This document shows positions 46,140 to 57,701 of a DNA stretch of 64,000 nucleotides, one piece after another. The number at the start of each line of letters is the position of its first letter. Positions within the stretch are counted from its first letter, which is position 1. Origin of the DNA: Parasponia andersonii (lineage: Eukaryota; Streptophyta; Magnoliopsida; Rosales; Cannabaceae). The stretch is taken from positions 399,168 through 463,167 of the forward strand of contig JXTB01000003.1 in the NCBI GenBank assembly GCA_002914805.1. The letters run 5' to 3'. Below the pieces are notes generated by a model that did no database searches, was not told the origin of the DNA, and saw only the letters and a program-made list of their open reading frames with translations. The position numbers and the translations under genes were made by a program.

Positions 46140-47560
46140 CAAGCCATCCAAGTTGGTCTCATCTTGATCTGCATTGTCTTGAGTATCAGAAGTTAGGGGA
46201 GAAGGTTCAGATCGGAATCTCAGAGGCAATGTAGGTGGCAAAGGCATCAGAAAAATATCAGGACAACAGGCAGTTGAATGGACATATGGAGTCCCAGAAC
46301 CAATCTCGCCAATGGACTAGACATGTAACGCAATTGTTCATTGAAATAATATCTCTCTACATCACACTGTGTTAGGAGAACCACTTCACGCTGGTGAGCA
46401 ACAGCCAAATAACTCTTTGTCTGGCTAAAAAACTCTTACAACTCAGAGTCGGACATAGGAGGATCCCATGGTGGAGAAGCTATTGTAGAAGAAGTGCTAG
46501 CAACTCTCTTGAGCTTCAGACCAACTCTTCTCCTATACCCTCTCCTAATACTAAGCATCTCACTAGCAATCAATATCTCATCAATACGAGGTGGTATCGA
46601 TTGTGTCAAAAAACTAGAGGCAAATGAAGATGCCTAAGACTGCAACTAAGTCATGTGAATCTCATCCATCTTACACTAAAAATAGTTGGAAAAAAATTAG
46701 TAAAAAAATAAAATTAGTAGAAAATCAATGAATACAAATAATTTATAAGTTACTCACATAATTCTGCTCAATCTCCTCAGAAAGCCACACGTCAGTCACA
46801 AGATCCATATATCTCTATCGGTAGTTCTTTATGATCGATTGCATCTCTCCCATCTCAGGATTCTCCTGTGCACTGAATTTGATAAGTACATAAACAAAAG
46901 CAATAAAAAAAATATAAAAGTAAGAAATAAGTTGTAAGAAGATTACCATATCATATATACTGGCGAGAGTGAACTTGGGGCCCTTGCCTACTAACATACT
47001 TTATCTGTTCCTTATTACCAACATTTCTCTTCGACATAGTTTGTCATTTTAAAGTCATTAGTTAATAATGTAATAGTTATAAAATTAGTGTAGTAAAAGA
47101 CAGATTAAATGAAATACTAACCTTAAACTTCTCAGAGCTGAAATAATCCACTCACTTGTTCCAAACCTCCTGAGTCATATCAAGAGGAACAGAACGACGA
47201 GCATGGAGAAGGTCAAGATTATTCTTGTCCCCGCCATTGAACTTGAAGTGTTCATTGAGCTCATTCTTCCAGTACTTATAGATGTCTTGAGTGGTGCTAA
47301 CATCTTTATAATGGAAGTACTTCTGTAACAAAAAACAAAGTATTTAACAAAAATAATTTCAATAAAATACAAAGATATAATAATAAAAAAAATTCTTACC
47401 TTGATACTAAGTTCTATTTTCGCCTTCTGTTCAGCAAAAATCTTTACCCAACTCTTGTGAAAAGGTTTTGTATTCTTCCTGACGAGCATCTCAATAAGAC
47501 GGGAAAAATACTTCTGGTTCTCTTTAACAGCTCTCCGTGTAGCTCCCGTCTTGTCAAACG
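46140..47560 (-). pseudogene. Ptta/En/Spm transposase-like pseudogene
   Basis: On the minus strand, pieces resembling the plant Ptta/En/Spm-family protein appear in order: YFSRLIEMLVRKNTKPFHKSW (about 47460-47500), YFHYKDVSTTQDIYKYWKNE, VPLDMTQEVWNK followed by an in-frame TGA (about 47145), VDYFSSEKFK, MSKRNVGNKEQIKYV (about 47035), and a C-terminal RRGYRRRVGLKLKR near 46530. AT-rich intervals between them look like introns. The stop and frame changes mark it as non-functional. Family call is by motif resemblance. Confidence 0.55.
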
Positions 47561-47941
47561 AGATCGAGAGTCGTTAACTTGGCTCCAAGGAATCGCGCTT
47601 CTCCTACTGAAGCTTTTCACAAAATATTGGGTACTTTATAAATTATATATATCTTTTATCATATTTATCAATTTTATGAGTTTTTTAGTTACTCTAAGAG
47701 CATTTGGGGTATTTCGTTAATTAAATTTTTATTTTTTGATATTTTTTAATTTTATGAGAATTTTATTACTCTAGGGGCATTTTGAGTATTTTATTCAGCG
47801 TAAGGATATTTCGAGTATCTGAGAAATTATATGGGTATTTTAGTAAGTATAGGTGTATGTTTGTAATTTCTTATTTTAGGGGCATTTTGGGTAGTTTTGT
47901 GAATTAAAAGACTAATTATTACCTTTTATTTATTTTTATAT

Positions 47942-47988
47942 ATTATTATTATTATTATTATTATTATTTACGTTTATTTATTATCATG

Positions 47989-48034
<46 letters not shown>
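47942..48034. repeat. ATT trinucleotide microsatellite
   Basis: Two runs of TTA/ATT repeats, about 47942-47968 and 47993-48034, inside the CACTA element. Confidence 0.9.
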
Positions 48035-48035
<1 letters not shown>

Positions 48036-50923
48036 CTTATTAGATTAAATTATTAATTTATTTAATTATTCCTATTATCATTTATTAATTTTTATCATAT
48101 TTTTTTTTGTTAGATCATATTTCTAATTAAATTGCAAAATTTATTCTAATCTAACTTCATCATTTATTATTAAATTAAATCACTAACTTAACATTCATAT
48201 TAATCTAATTTTATTATTTCAAATCTAATCTAACATAAATCCAAATTTAAAAATACAATATAAACTAAAAATATAATTACTTACAAATATAATTTTTCCA
48301 TATCATTTTCATACAAACATTAATCCCACATAATCAATTTAACCACAAACTGACATAATCTAACAAAATAATTTAATATATCCAAATATATCTCACAATA
48401 TTCTAAAAAATAAAATAATCTCACCATATCACAAATCTAAAATAATCCTACATTATCTAACCATACCACAAATCCAATATAATAAAATCATTTTACACAA
48501 TTTAAATAATATAAACTAACCTATTATTTTTAACTAATATACAAATATAACCACATTTTAATCATAATCTAATCTCATTATTTTTAACTATTATATAAAA
48601 TTAACTTATTACTACCAACTACATAAATTTAACAATAATATAATCTAATTCCTATTTTTAATACTCTAAATAATTGCCTAATTTTTTTGAATATTCTAAA
48701 TAAATATTTAAAAAATAAAAAATACTAACCGATTGCCGGTGGAGGTGAACAGCAGAGGAGGATAGTGGTGTCTTTGTCACATTGAGAGAAAGAGAGAGAG
48801 AATAAGGAGGGAGAGAGGCTACCAGTGGATTGAAGATATATATAAATATATGTGTGTATGGGTATGTGAAAAATTAGAAGAAGAAGACGATCTGTATATA
48901 TTTATGTTGTAGGACCTATAAATAAAATATGTCGTCGCTATAATCTTGACAACACCGTTTTAATTTTAATTTTTTTTTCGGCTCAAATTTAGGCGGTCAC
49001 TAATTACCTGCCCAAATTTTCGGGTTGAGCTATAGAGTTGTAATTGCTATAGTGTTTTTTAACTTTTTTTTTATTAATTAATTCATATTTTAAATTATAA
49101 AAAAATTTAATAAACTCTATAACAACGATAAGTGTGTCGCTATAGGGTCTAATATTTTCATAACTCCTCAAAAGACGCCTATTTTCCCATGGGTAAGTTA
49201 CTATACGAGGACGCTTTTTTTTGTACACTCTATAGCGACGATAATCTCGTGTTGTCGCTAATATTTTATTTAAAGCGACGACAATCTTATATCATCGCTA
49301 ATATTTTACCTATAGCGACGACATTTGAAATTGACCTTCGATATAGTATATTTAGTCAACTTTTTGCGATTGACTTTCAATAGCAACGACAAAGTCGTTG
49401 TCATCGCTATAGATTAGGTCTATAGTGGCGACTATTTGTTGCTACCATAGACGCCGTCACTATAGCCTTATTTCTTGTAGTGTATCCAGATTATTAATAT
49501 ATTGACATCATAATGGAGGTACTTTATATAATTTGATTATATAGGATTGGATCAAACATGATTTGAATCTCACATAAATTCTATTAACTATTGAGAGTTC
49601 AAATAATATTACTAGATGATCATATGTAAATCAATCTTAATTTTGAGTAGTTATAGACTCCTATTTATAATATTATATTCTTTAATATATTTGTTAAAGG
49701 TTTGTTTCCTAAACAGACTAAAATACTTATATCTTAGGAACATGATGAGATGAATAGTTGAGAATATAACTTATTGGAATCCATTCCTTTTATTAGGAAG
49801 CTAAAAAATGATTCCTTGTATATTGATTCAGGACTTGAACAGTTTGAGTAATCAATTTATAATAGATTTATACATTAAATATTCATTGGAGAATCAATGG
49901 TACACAAAGATAAATATGTAATTAGATAAGTAAACGGAATATGACTTATCTCCAATTATGAATTATCTATGGAGGATTGAACTACATATAATAATTAAAT
50001 CGATGGACTATTCGCTGTTTTATGAGTAAATTTATTCTGTAACTTCAAGAGTGCAATTCTATATTTTTAGTAGAGTAATACTGAAATTAATAAATTAGAC
50101 AAATTAATTCAAGAGTTTAATTAATTATCATAATTTATTGGAACTTGAATTACAGGTCCATAGGTCCTCAATTCTACCTCTTACAAATATTGTGCTAGTT
50201 ATTACATTATTTTTATTACTTTATACTTTGTCTAAAATAATTAATAATTGTTATTAATTAATTAATTAGATAATTAATTTTTAATTAATTAATTTAAATT
50301 TATAAAGAGATAAATTTCCTAATTTGTTAAAATTTTGAATTTAAAAATATCTTATTATCAGATAATTAGATAAACAGAAATTAGAAAATTGACTGAAAAT
50401 GAAACACCCTTGCTTGAAGGAGTTATTTACTAGTTTATATACATATACATATATATATATTAATTAGATTAATTAGTTATTGATAAATATATATATACAT
50501 ATATATAATATATTACGTTTCTTTAAAAAAAATGGTCATGTTTTTTTTTAGTTATATATATATATACATATAAGATTACGTTTTTAAAGAAAAACAAAAC
50601 TTACGTTTTTTTTAAGTTTGTATATATACATAGATTAATTTGATTAATATATCATTTTATTAAATAGTTTAATAATATATATATGTATATATATATATAT
50701 ATAAGAAATCCTAGTAGAATACTACTACATATTATCTTCTACAAAGCCTCTATAATCTAGAGAGAAAAAAAAGAGAGTCCTTCTATTCTCTTTAGAACAA
50801 CCTCTTGCAATCTCATATGTTCAGAATATTACGAGTGATTCGAAATAAGATCTTTTTCTTATAATTTATTTTTTGCATATTAATTGTTTCAATATCCATA
50901 GATTAGTTAAAAAAAAAAATATC

Positions 50924-51153
50924 TACAGATAAGTAGTAGTTGACTATGTTGTTACTTGTTAACTCAATATTTTGATGAAGTGGATTAGCTCAAGTGGTAA
51001 GAGTACTCACTACTTGGGATTTCGATCTTAAATTCGAGTCACACTAGGGATAGGCGTGAAAATCTATTATCCATAATGGGATGAGGTGAGGATTGGATAA
51101 TAATAAATATTTTCTTTTAATTTATAATAAATGTAAGTTATTAGTTAAACTCC

Positions 51154-51192
<39 letters not shown>

Positions 51193-51240
51193 ACGAATAA
51201 GTAGCAGTTAACTATGTCACTTGTTAACTCAATATTTTAA
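50924..51240. repeat. ~50-bp direct repeats flanking a SINE-like unit
   Basis: 50924-50974 (ACAGATAAGTAGTAGTTGAC ... TTGTTAACTCAATATTTT) recurs at 51191-51240 with a few changes. A third partial copy (AGTTAACTCAATATTTTAAA) follows directly. The repeats are too long for a normal target duplication. Confidence 0.75.
50975..51135 (+). mobile_element. tRNA-derived SINE-like sequence
   Basis: A pol III A-box-like motif TAGCTCAAGTGGTAAG (50986-51001) and a B-box-like motif AATTCGAGTC (51031-51040) lie at tRNA-like spacing without a foldable cloverleaf. A non-tRNA tail follows. This is the head structure of plant SINEs. The 3' end is unclear because it runs into a TA repeat. Confidence 0.55.
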
Positions 51241-51437
51241 ATACATAGTTAACTCAATATTTTAAATATTTGGATTTTGATAGTGACTTTTATAAATTTG
51301 GGCAATGACTTGCCGAAATGAATAAAAGCATATTAATTTACTATTTTTGTTGTATTGGGTTTTGCGGCCCTGCTAAAAAAAAAATGGACTACTGCAATAC
51401 ACCACCTTGATCAACATATATAAGGAAGATTGACTTA

Positions 51438-52209
51438 GATAGTTCATTTTTGCCTTAAAATGACTTTTTTAGTCTAATTTTTGAAAATGGCACTTTTAAT
51501 AGTAAAAAATGACTTTTTTAGTGGCATTTTAAAGAGAGAAATAATGGTGTTTTAAAATATTCTTGTGACACATTTTGAATTTTTGGTCAAAAATTGATAA
51601 AATTTTCACCAATTTTTCTCTTTTTTCCTCTACTTTCCCCCACTTTTTTCCATCACTTTCCATCCTAAACGTAACAGCCAAGAGATTCTTTTCTTTTGGT
51701 TCCAAAGCTTAGCTCTCTCTCTCTCTCTCCAAGCTCATCTTATTTGCTCTTTCTCTCTTAGCTCTTCTATTCTCCTCTGCTTATCCCTCTTTCTAGGTTC
51801 AGCTACAAATTTCTCCATTTTATTGTTGTCTATTGTCCCTGATCTGCTAGCTAGTGTCTCTAATTTGATCTTTGAAATTTGTTCGCAATTTCTTGACAAT
51901 TTGTCTTAGATTTAGCATGTATTGTCTTTGGTTCAACTATAAGATATATCCTTCGCAATTTATATTTGATCTTTTCTTATCTTGGGATTAAAACTAAATG
52001 GGAAATAGTTGTATAAGGTTATATGTTATGGATCTAGTGACTAAGATGATTTAAAACATATTTACTTAAAATTTATGAGAAATATACGTTAAAAATCACT
52101 TGTTATCAAAATTTGTGTGATAATATATCAAAATACTGGATACTATGAATAAAAATATTTTTTTTCTTTATCATTTTGTGTCAAATATATATATATGATC
52201 ATAATGCAC

Positions 52210-52253
<44 letters not shown>

Positions 52254-53053
52254 CTCTCTATCAGTATTTTGTAACAAATTGTCACAATGTATTACCCAAT
52301 TTTAATAACATTGAGATTAGAAGTAATTTGGATTTGTAAGACTACTTTATGTATTAAGATATCACAAAATAACTTCGTGTTTAGAAGTAGTCAATATAAA
52401 GTAACTGTTTTTCACAAATATAAGTCATGATGACAACTTCTTTGACATCTTAAACTAACACTGTGAGATCATGTCACATAATTTGTTTAGTAATTGTAGA
52501 TCCTTGTTTTTTTGTTTTTGCAGACATAAGCAATGTTGTTATTTTCTTGAATTATAACGATAGATGATAACTATAATGTATATCATTGGATGGAGAGTAC
52601 GAGTATTTTGGTTACTAATAGAGTATCTGATATCGATTTATTAGAAATTGTATTTGACGTTCTAGAGTTGAGACCTGAACACTATACAATAGAGATGAAC
52701 TATATTATTAATATAGGACTTTCTCTGATAAAGATAATAAATGACCAGGGATCGATACATTTTTTCAAATTAAAAAAGAAAAAAACAATTTAAAAAAAGA
52801 AGATTACAAGCTATTGTTACCATCAATACACATAAAATTCCTGACATTCATAAAATTATGACACAGAATCATACAAATTTTATAGAAATCAATACATTTT
52901 TTAAATTCAAAGAAAAAAAATTGAAAAAAGAAGAAAAAACCAGAGCTCAAAAGCTGATAGAGATCAGTCAAGTCCAGGACATGTTAGATTTTTTGTTCAC
53001 TAGATAGTATTAGAAAAACTAAAAGGGTCATTTTGGACCAAAATTAAACTATC
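51438..53053 (+). mobile_element. Mutator-like element remnant (MULE)
   Basis: Left terminus GATAGTTCATTTTTGCC (51438) and the reverse complement of the right terminus GATAGTTTAATTTTGGTCC (53053) form an imperfect inverted repeat of about 45 bp. Inside, a transcript-like CT-rich leader (51710-51790) precedes a T-rich splice acceptor (GTTTTTGCAG, near 52524). A short frame at 52590-52793 follows, resembling the N-terminus of plant MuDR-type transposases (ELRPEHYTIEMNYI, then IINDQGSIHFFKL). The rest of the transposase is missing. No matching 9-bp target duplication was found, so boundaries are tentative. Confidence 0.45.
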
Positions 53054-53059
53054 AATTTT

Positions 53060-55720
53060 CCCACATATAATAGTAAACGTATAAATAATTGAATATTGAT
53101 TCCAACTGATGTCCACACTTAAAATAGTGAGAAGAATGCCAAATCCCTTTAGAAGTAATAGTTGAGGCGGTTAGAATTATACCATGGAAGATCCTCCAAA
53201 TAAAAATCTTGATCTTGGACAGAACACTTAGACTTCAAAGCCGTTTCCATTATTTTCATATGAGGTTAGAAGCCAAAGAGGAGACACTTTAGAGACATCT
53301 CTTAAGAGTAGTATCATGGCCTTGTAGCCCAAATGAACATAATATTGACCCTTCTTATTAAAATGCCACAATAAGGAATTCTTTAAATTTCGAACACTTA
53401 GAGGCAGATTTTGTATCATCTCTACATCAACATTACAAAAAATTTGTTTGAGAAAATCAACATTCCAACACTTTGAATCATATAAAATGACGTCTGAGAC
53501 GCCACCCTTCAGAAAGACCAGGATCAGCAGTGATAGGTTTAAAAGTGTTAAGCCTCTGTAGCCGCGAGTCGCGAAAGGGACAGATATTTTGTCCATCACC
53601 CACTTTCCACATTAGCCCCAACGAAAATACCTCCTTCCTCTAACAAATACTTCTCCATATAAATGACGGATTAGATCCCTCACATGCTTCGAAAAAATCA
53701 CAATTCTTAAAATATTTGGCCTTAAGGACACGGGTCATAAGAGAGTTCAGATCAATGAGAATCCTCCAAACTTTTTTAGCAATCATAGCTTGGTCGAAAA
53801 TTTCTAAGTCTCTAAAAGCCAAGCCTCCTTCATCTTTAGGGAGGCAAAGTAATTTTCATCTCTTCCAATGCACTTTCTTACTATCATCACTTCCACCCAA
53901 CTAAAACTTTGCCACCATAGCCTGCAGCCCCAAGCAAGGTGATCTAGGAAATTGAAAAACCTCTATCACATAAGTGAGCACCGCTTATGTGATCACCGCC
54001 AACGCAACCGCTTTGATGAGAATTCCCTTCCCCTATAGAAAAGAGCTTGTTGTTCCAAAGTTGTAATTTCTTCTATACTTTATCTTTAATATCCACCAAA
54101 GCCAATTTCTTCTTTCTTCCTACAACGGAAGGTAGTCCCAAATATTTTGTAAAGGATAAGGTTGTTGTCAGCAAAAAAAAAAATATGACTCACACTTGGC
54201 CTACTGGCACAAGAGGAACCCACTATTTTTTTTCCTTTTCTTTACTTCCACTAATAAAGAAAAAAGGCCTTCTGCACAAATTAAAAACTTATAAGGTGAA
54301 AGTGGACAACCATGTCTCAAACCACGTTGAGCCACAACATTACCCCTGGCAATACCATTGATAATGAAAGAGAAGGAAGGTTGGGTGGGATACACAACGA
54401 ATAATAATAAGCTCTCTTCAACGACCACAAAAGCGTAAAGCCGCCATCATCTTATCAACAAAGCTCTACTCAATGCGGTCATAAACTTTACTCATATTAA
54501 GCTTAAGGCTCATCCATCCTTTAGACCCATTATTTCATTTTTGAGTGAATGCAAGACTTCGGACGCCACCATAATATTGTCTGAGATGAGATGTTCCGGC
54601 AAAATACACTGTGTCTGAAATTACTGAGGGCAGAATCGTTTTCAACCTGTTAACAAGAACTTTGGTAATGATCTTATAAACCACATTACACAAGCTAATA
54701 GATCGAAAATCAGAGACTTTTCTTGGGTTGGTAATCTTTGGAATGAGGACTATATGAGTTTTATTCAATTCTCCCATTTCTTCACCATCATTTAAAATTT
54801 TCAAACAGATTCTACACACCATTTCTCCAACCAAATGCCAACATCTCTGGTAAAAAAAATTGCCTGAAATCCTTCAGATCTAGGAGCTTTCAGGGGTCCC
54901 ATACCAAAAATAGCTTTCTTAATCTCATCTTCACTAGAAGGCACCATAAATCTAGAGTTTACTGCAGAAGAAACTCTAGGTTCTGAAAGAGTGGTCAATC
55001 TCTTCAATATTAGGATTTCTGGAAGAAAAGATACCTGCAAAATTCCTCTCAATGATACTAGTACAATCCTCCATCTTGTCCCTCCAACGACCATCTTCAT
55101 CCTCCACCCCCCCTTATAGAATTCTTCTTCCTTCTAGAATTAGCTTTGGAATGGAAAAATTTTAGAGTTAGTATCTCCACCCCACAACTACTCAGATCTA
55201 GCCCTTTGTTTCCAATAATACTCCTCAACAATCAATAATTTTTCCAGCTCCTTATCTAAAGATTTAATGGCCACAACTGCTTCATGAGACTGAGGTACTC
55301 TATATAACAAATTAAGGGACTGCTGCACCTTCTTGATTTTCTTAGAGAGGTTTCCAAATTTTTCTATGTTATTATTATTCCAAGTCCACAGAGTTTTTTC
55401 GAATGAAACATCACCCAAGACCTTCCTCTGCTTTATCTCTCCTTCAAACAAATTAATCTCTTTCCCTCTCTCTCAATCCCGTCCTGGTTACCATGACTCA
55501 CACTTCTTCGATTATGTGCATCACGAGCCTGAGCCTTCCAACGCTTACCCTTCACCGTCGAACCACCGGAACCAACATTGAAAACCACTTCATCATGCAT
55601 AATAGTGCTAGAAGGTGGAGGCAAAGAACTGGACGTTAAAGGTGGAGAAATAATCACCTTCTCGGAAGCCACAAGGCAGGTGTGGTCACACGTAGGAAAT
55701 AAGAACATAGAGTAATAAGA
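53060..55720 (-). mobile_element. Degenerate LINE (L1-type) retrotransposon
   Basis: Coding remnants on the minus strand, from high to low coordinate. An ORF1 C-terminal piece (KGKRWKAQAR, about 55580) comes first. A pre-RT linker follows (WNNNNIEKFGNLSKKIKKVQ, about 55350). RT follows in several pieces: LNKTHIVLIPKITNPRKVSD and DFRSISLCNVVYKIITK near 54650-54780, then GLRHGCPLSPYKFLICAEGL near 54270. Next come LAFRDLEIFDQAMIAKKVWR (about 53760-53820) and the zf-RVT segment (LLWHFNKKGQYYVHLGYK, about 53340-53400). It stops near 53060 without the zinc-finger end. The endonuclease region between ORF1 and RT appears deleted. Confidence 0.8.
54100..55100 (-). pseudogene. LINE reverse transcriptase pseudogene
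   Basis: The RT domain is in at least three frames. The catalytic box, normally FADD, reads FFFADNN near 54165-54190, so the second Asp is Asn, on top of stops and frameshifts. Conserved flanks such as HGCPLSPYKFL identify it. Confidence 0.75.
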
Positions 55721-56968
55721 TCTTTGGCCTGCTGTGTTACTAATAAAGAACTTTGATTAATATTAGCTTTAGGCTATAATTAAAATATGAGTTATATTGC
55801 TTTCCAAAAAAAAAAAAAAAGATTTATATAGTATAACTATTCATATTAGCTTTTACTTGGTCAAAGATCTACCTCCAAAACCTGATGGAAGCAATAATTT
55901 ATTTTGCTTAACTTAATCCTACTTTTTTTACGTTAATTCTTTTATATAAAGAAAAAATTTGTAGGCTCTCTAAAAAGAAAGTTGTGACCCTATTCCTATT
56001 TATTCAGTTATAACCCAAAGTGACTTTAAAACAAGAAATTTTCCTTCTCGGTAAGAATACAATTTTGGTTGTTTCAAGATAAATGGTAAAAATCTAGTAA
56101 ATTTTTGTGGCATTTTATAAAAGTGCCATAATTTTGTGGCATTTAATAAAGTGATGTTATTTTTGTAGTGTTTGTACTTTTAGTAGTGTTTGTATTTCCA
56201 TTTTCAATTTATTTAAACAAAAAACTATGAGTGAATCTAAATAAGCCATTATATTAGAGAATAGACAAATAATATGGTATTGAAATGTCCAATATGACTA
56301 TATATATTTACTGGTGATGACAAAAAATGTTGAAACCTCACAGACAATTTAGCTTAGTTAAATTAAATCAGGGAAAAAAATATATAAAGGGCAATGTTAA
56401 AAGAACTGTTGTTTCGCGTCTCTTTTTTTTGTTTTATTTAACCATACGAAAAATGTGATTTTACCTCTTTTTTATTTATTTAACAATAAAAAATATTATT
56501 AAATTGAAATTTCACAATAACGGTAATGACATCTATTGATGGTCTTGGACTTATAAACTATCTGACAATATTTGTGCCGGGGATAAAAGAAGATTAATTT
56601 TGCGATTTACAAAGCACTTGAACACAAAATCAAAAATTTGGAGCAAATTGATAGCAAAGACAAAAAATAGGGATAATATAAATATAACTAATTATTCTAA
56701 TGCACTTGAGCACAAAATCAAGAATTTGGGGCAAATTCATAGCAAAGCCAAAAAATAGGGATAATATAAATAAAACTAATTGTTCTAAAATGCATTGGAT
56801 ATTGTATTTGTATTGATTTTAAAGTGATTCTAGGATCACAGTATAGACATAGATGTCTTAGTAATATATAAACTCGATTATATATACATACAGTGATAAT
56901 ATATAAAACAAAAAAACACACACACTATATTTAGCATTTTATCAGGAAAAAAAATTCACACCTTTTCA
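55721..56968. other. AT-rich intergenic DNA, nothing recognised
   Basis: No credible coding frame. A 56-bp sequence (GCACTTGAACACAAAATCAA, about 56612) is repeated at about 56702 with small changes, a local duplication of unknown origin. Confidence 0.5.
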
Positions 56969-57321
56969 TTTATATCAAATAAAATCTTCAATTTGTATTT
57001 TTTTATTAAATAAGACTGGACCTATATATTTAGTTAAAATTAGAACTTTAGTTTATTAAAAAAATAATTTTACCCTTTAAACTCATAAAATATATATTAA
57101 AACTAGTAAATATAATCCTCTAAAAAAATTAGTAAATAAAAAAATCAATTAGTCTTGTCTTTCTTTTTATTAAAAAAATATTTTAAGTGAAAATAGTAAT
57201 TATTAAAAATAAAAAGAGTTTCAACTATTCAAAATAATTTTAAAAAAAGAATGACAAAAGTTTACAAAAACTCTCATTTTGGTCTTTGTTTTCAAGGGTT
57301 TAAATTATTCGATACAATTAA

Positions 57322-57362
<41 letters not shown>

Positions 57363-57701
57363 CTAAAAAAATCTCTCTAAAAAATTTTATCATTTTTTTC
57401 TTTCTTTTTTAATAATTTAAAGCAAAAATAACAATTATTATAATTAAAATGAGTTCAAATTTTTCAAAACAATTAAATGTTAAAATGAAAAATATATATT
57501 TTAATTATTTTCACATAAATTATTTTTTGTAAAGAAAGACAATAATAATTAGTTTCAATTTATTAATTTTAATATATGTTTATGAGTTTAAAAAGAAAAA
57601 TTGTCTTTTTTTAACAAACTAAAATTCTAATTTTGACTAAATATATGGATCCAGTTCTATTTGATAGAAAAATGTAAATTGAATGTTTAATTTGATATAA
57701 A
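56969..57701. repeat. 733-bp long inverted repeat (foldback / long-TIR MITE)
   Basis: The left arm begins TTTATATCAAATAAAATC (56969). The right arm ends TTTGATATAAA (57701). Matching blocks on the two arms include GGACC.ATATATTTAGT, AAAATTAGAA.TTTAGTTT, TTTAAACTCATAAA.ATATAT, and further in TTGTCTTTCTTT and GTGAAAATA. Arms are at least 150 bp well matched and about 250 bp loosely. A GA microsatellite (57327-57361) lies in the centre. No coding frame; probably a non-autonomous Mutator-like or foldback element. Confidence 0.75.
57327..57361. repeat. GA dinucleotide microsatellite
   Basis: Uninterrupted GA repeat of about 17 units inside the inverted repeat. Confidence 0.95.

Larger units (their letters stand above)
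45858..49482 (-). mobile_element. CACTA (En/Spm) transposon with TAT target duplication
   Basis: Left end CACTACGAGAAAAA (45858) and right end TTTCTTGTAGTG (to 49482) are CACTA-type inverted termini. The 3-bp target duplication TAT flanks both sides (45855-45857 and 49483-49485). Subterminal copies of GTCGTCGCTATA and its reverse complement TATAGCGACGAC occur near both ends, densest at 49100-49482, the kind of arrays bound by CACTA transposases. The interior holds a decayed Ptta/En/Spm-type gene on the minus strand and an ATT microsatellite (about 47942-48034). Length is 3625 bp. Confidence 0.9.
45575..50815 (+). repeat. Solo or truncated LTR of the Copia A family, split by a CACTA element
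   Basis: 45575-45857 and 49483-50815 together match the 3' LTR of Copia A (23485 onward). Matching blocks are GCCCTAAAATACGTC, GTTGAATTAATAAAATGA, TGACATCATAATGGAGGTAC and the two TA-repeat blocks near 50440-50700. The first ~11 LTR bases are unclear, and similarity is lost after about 50815. No internal domain is present beside it. Confidence 0.8.

Noticed and set aside
47942..48034. Possible CRISPR-like or regulatory repeat array
   Set aside because: It is an ATT microsatellite inside a CACTA transposon; CRISPR arrays are not expected in plant nuclear DNA.
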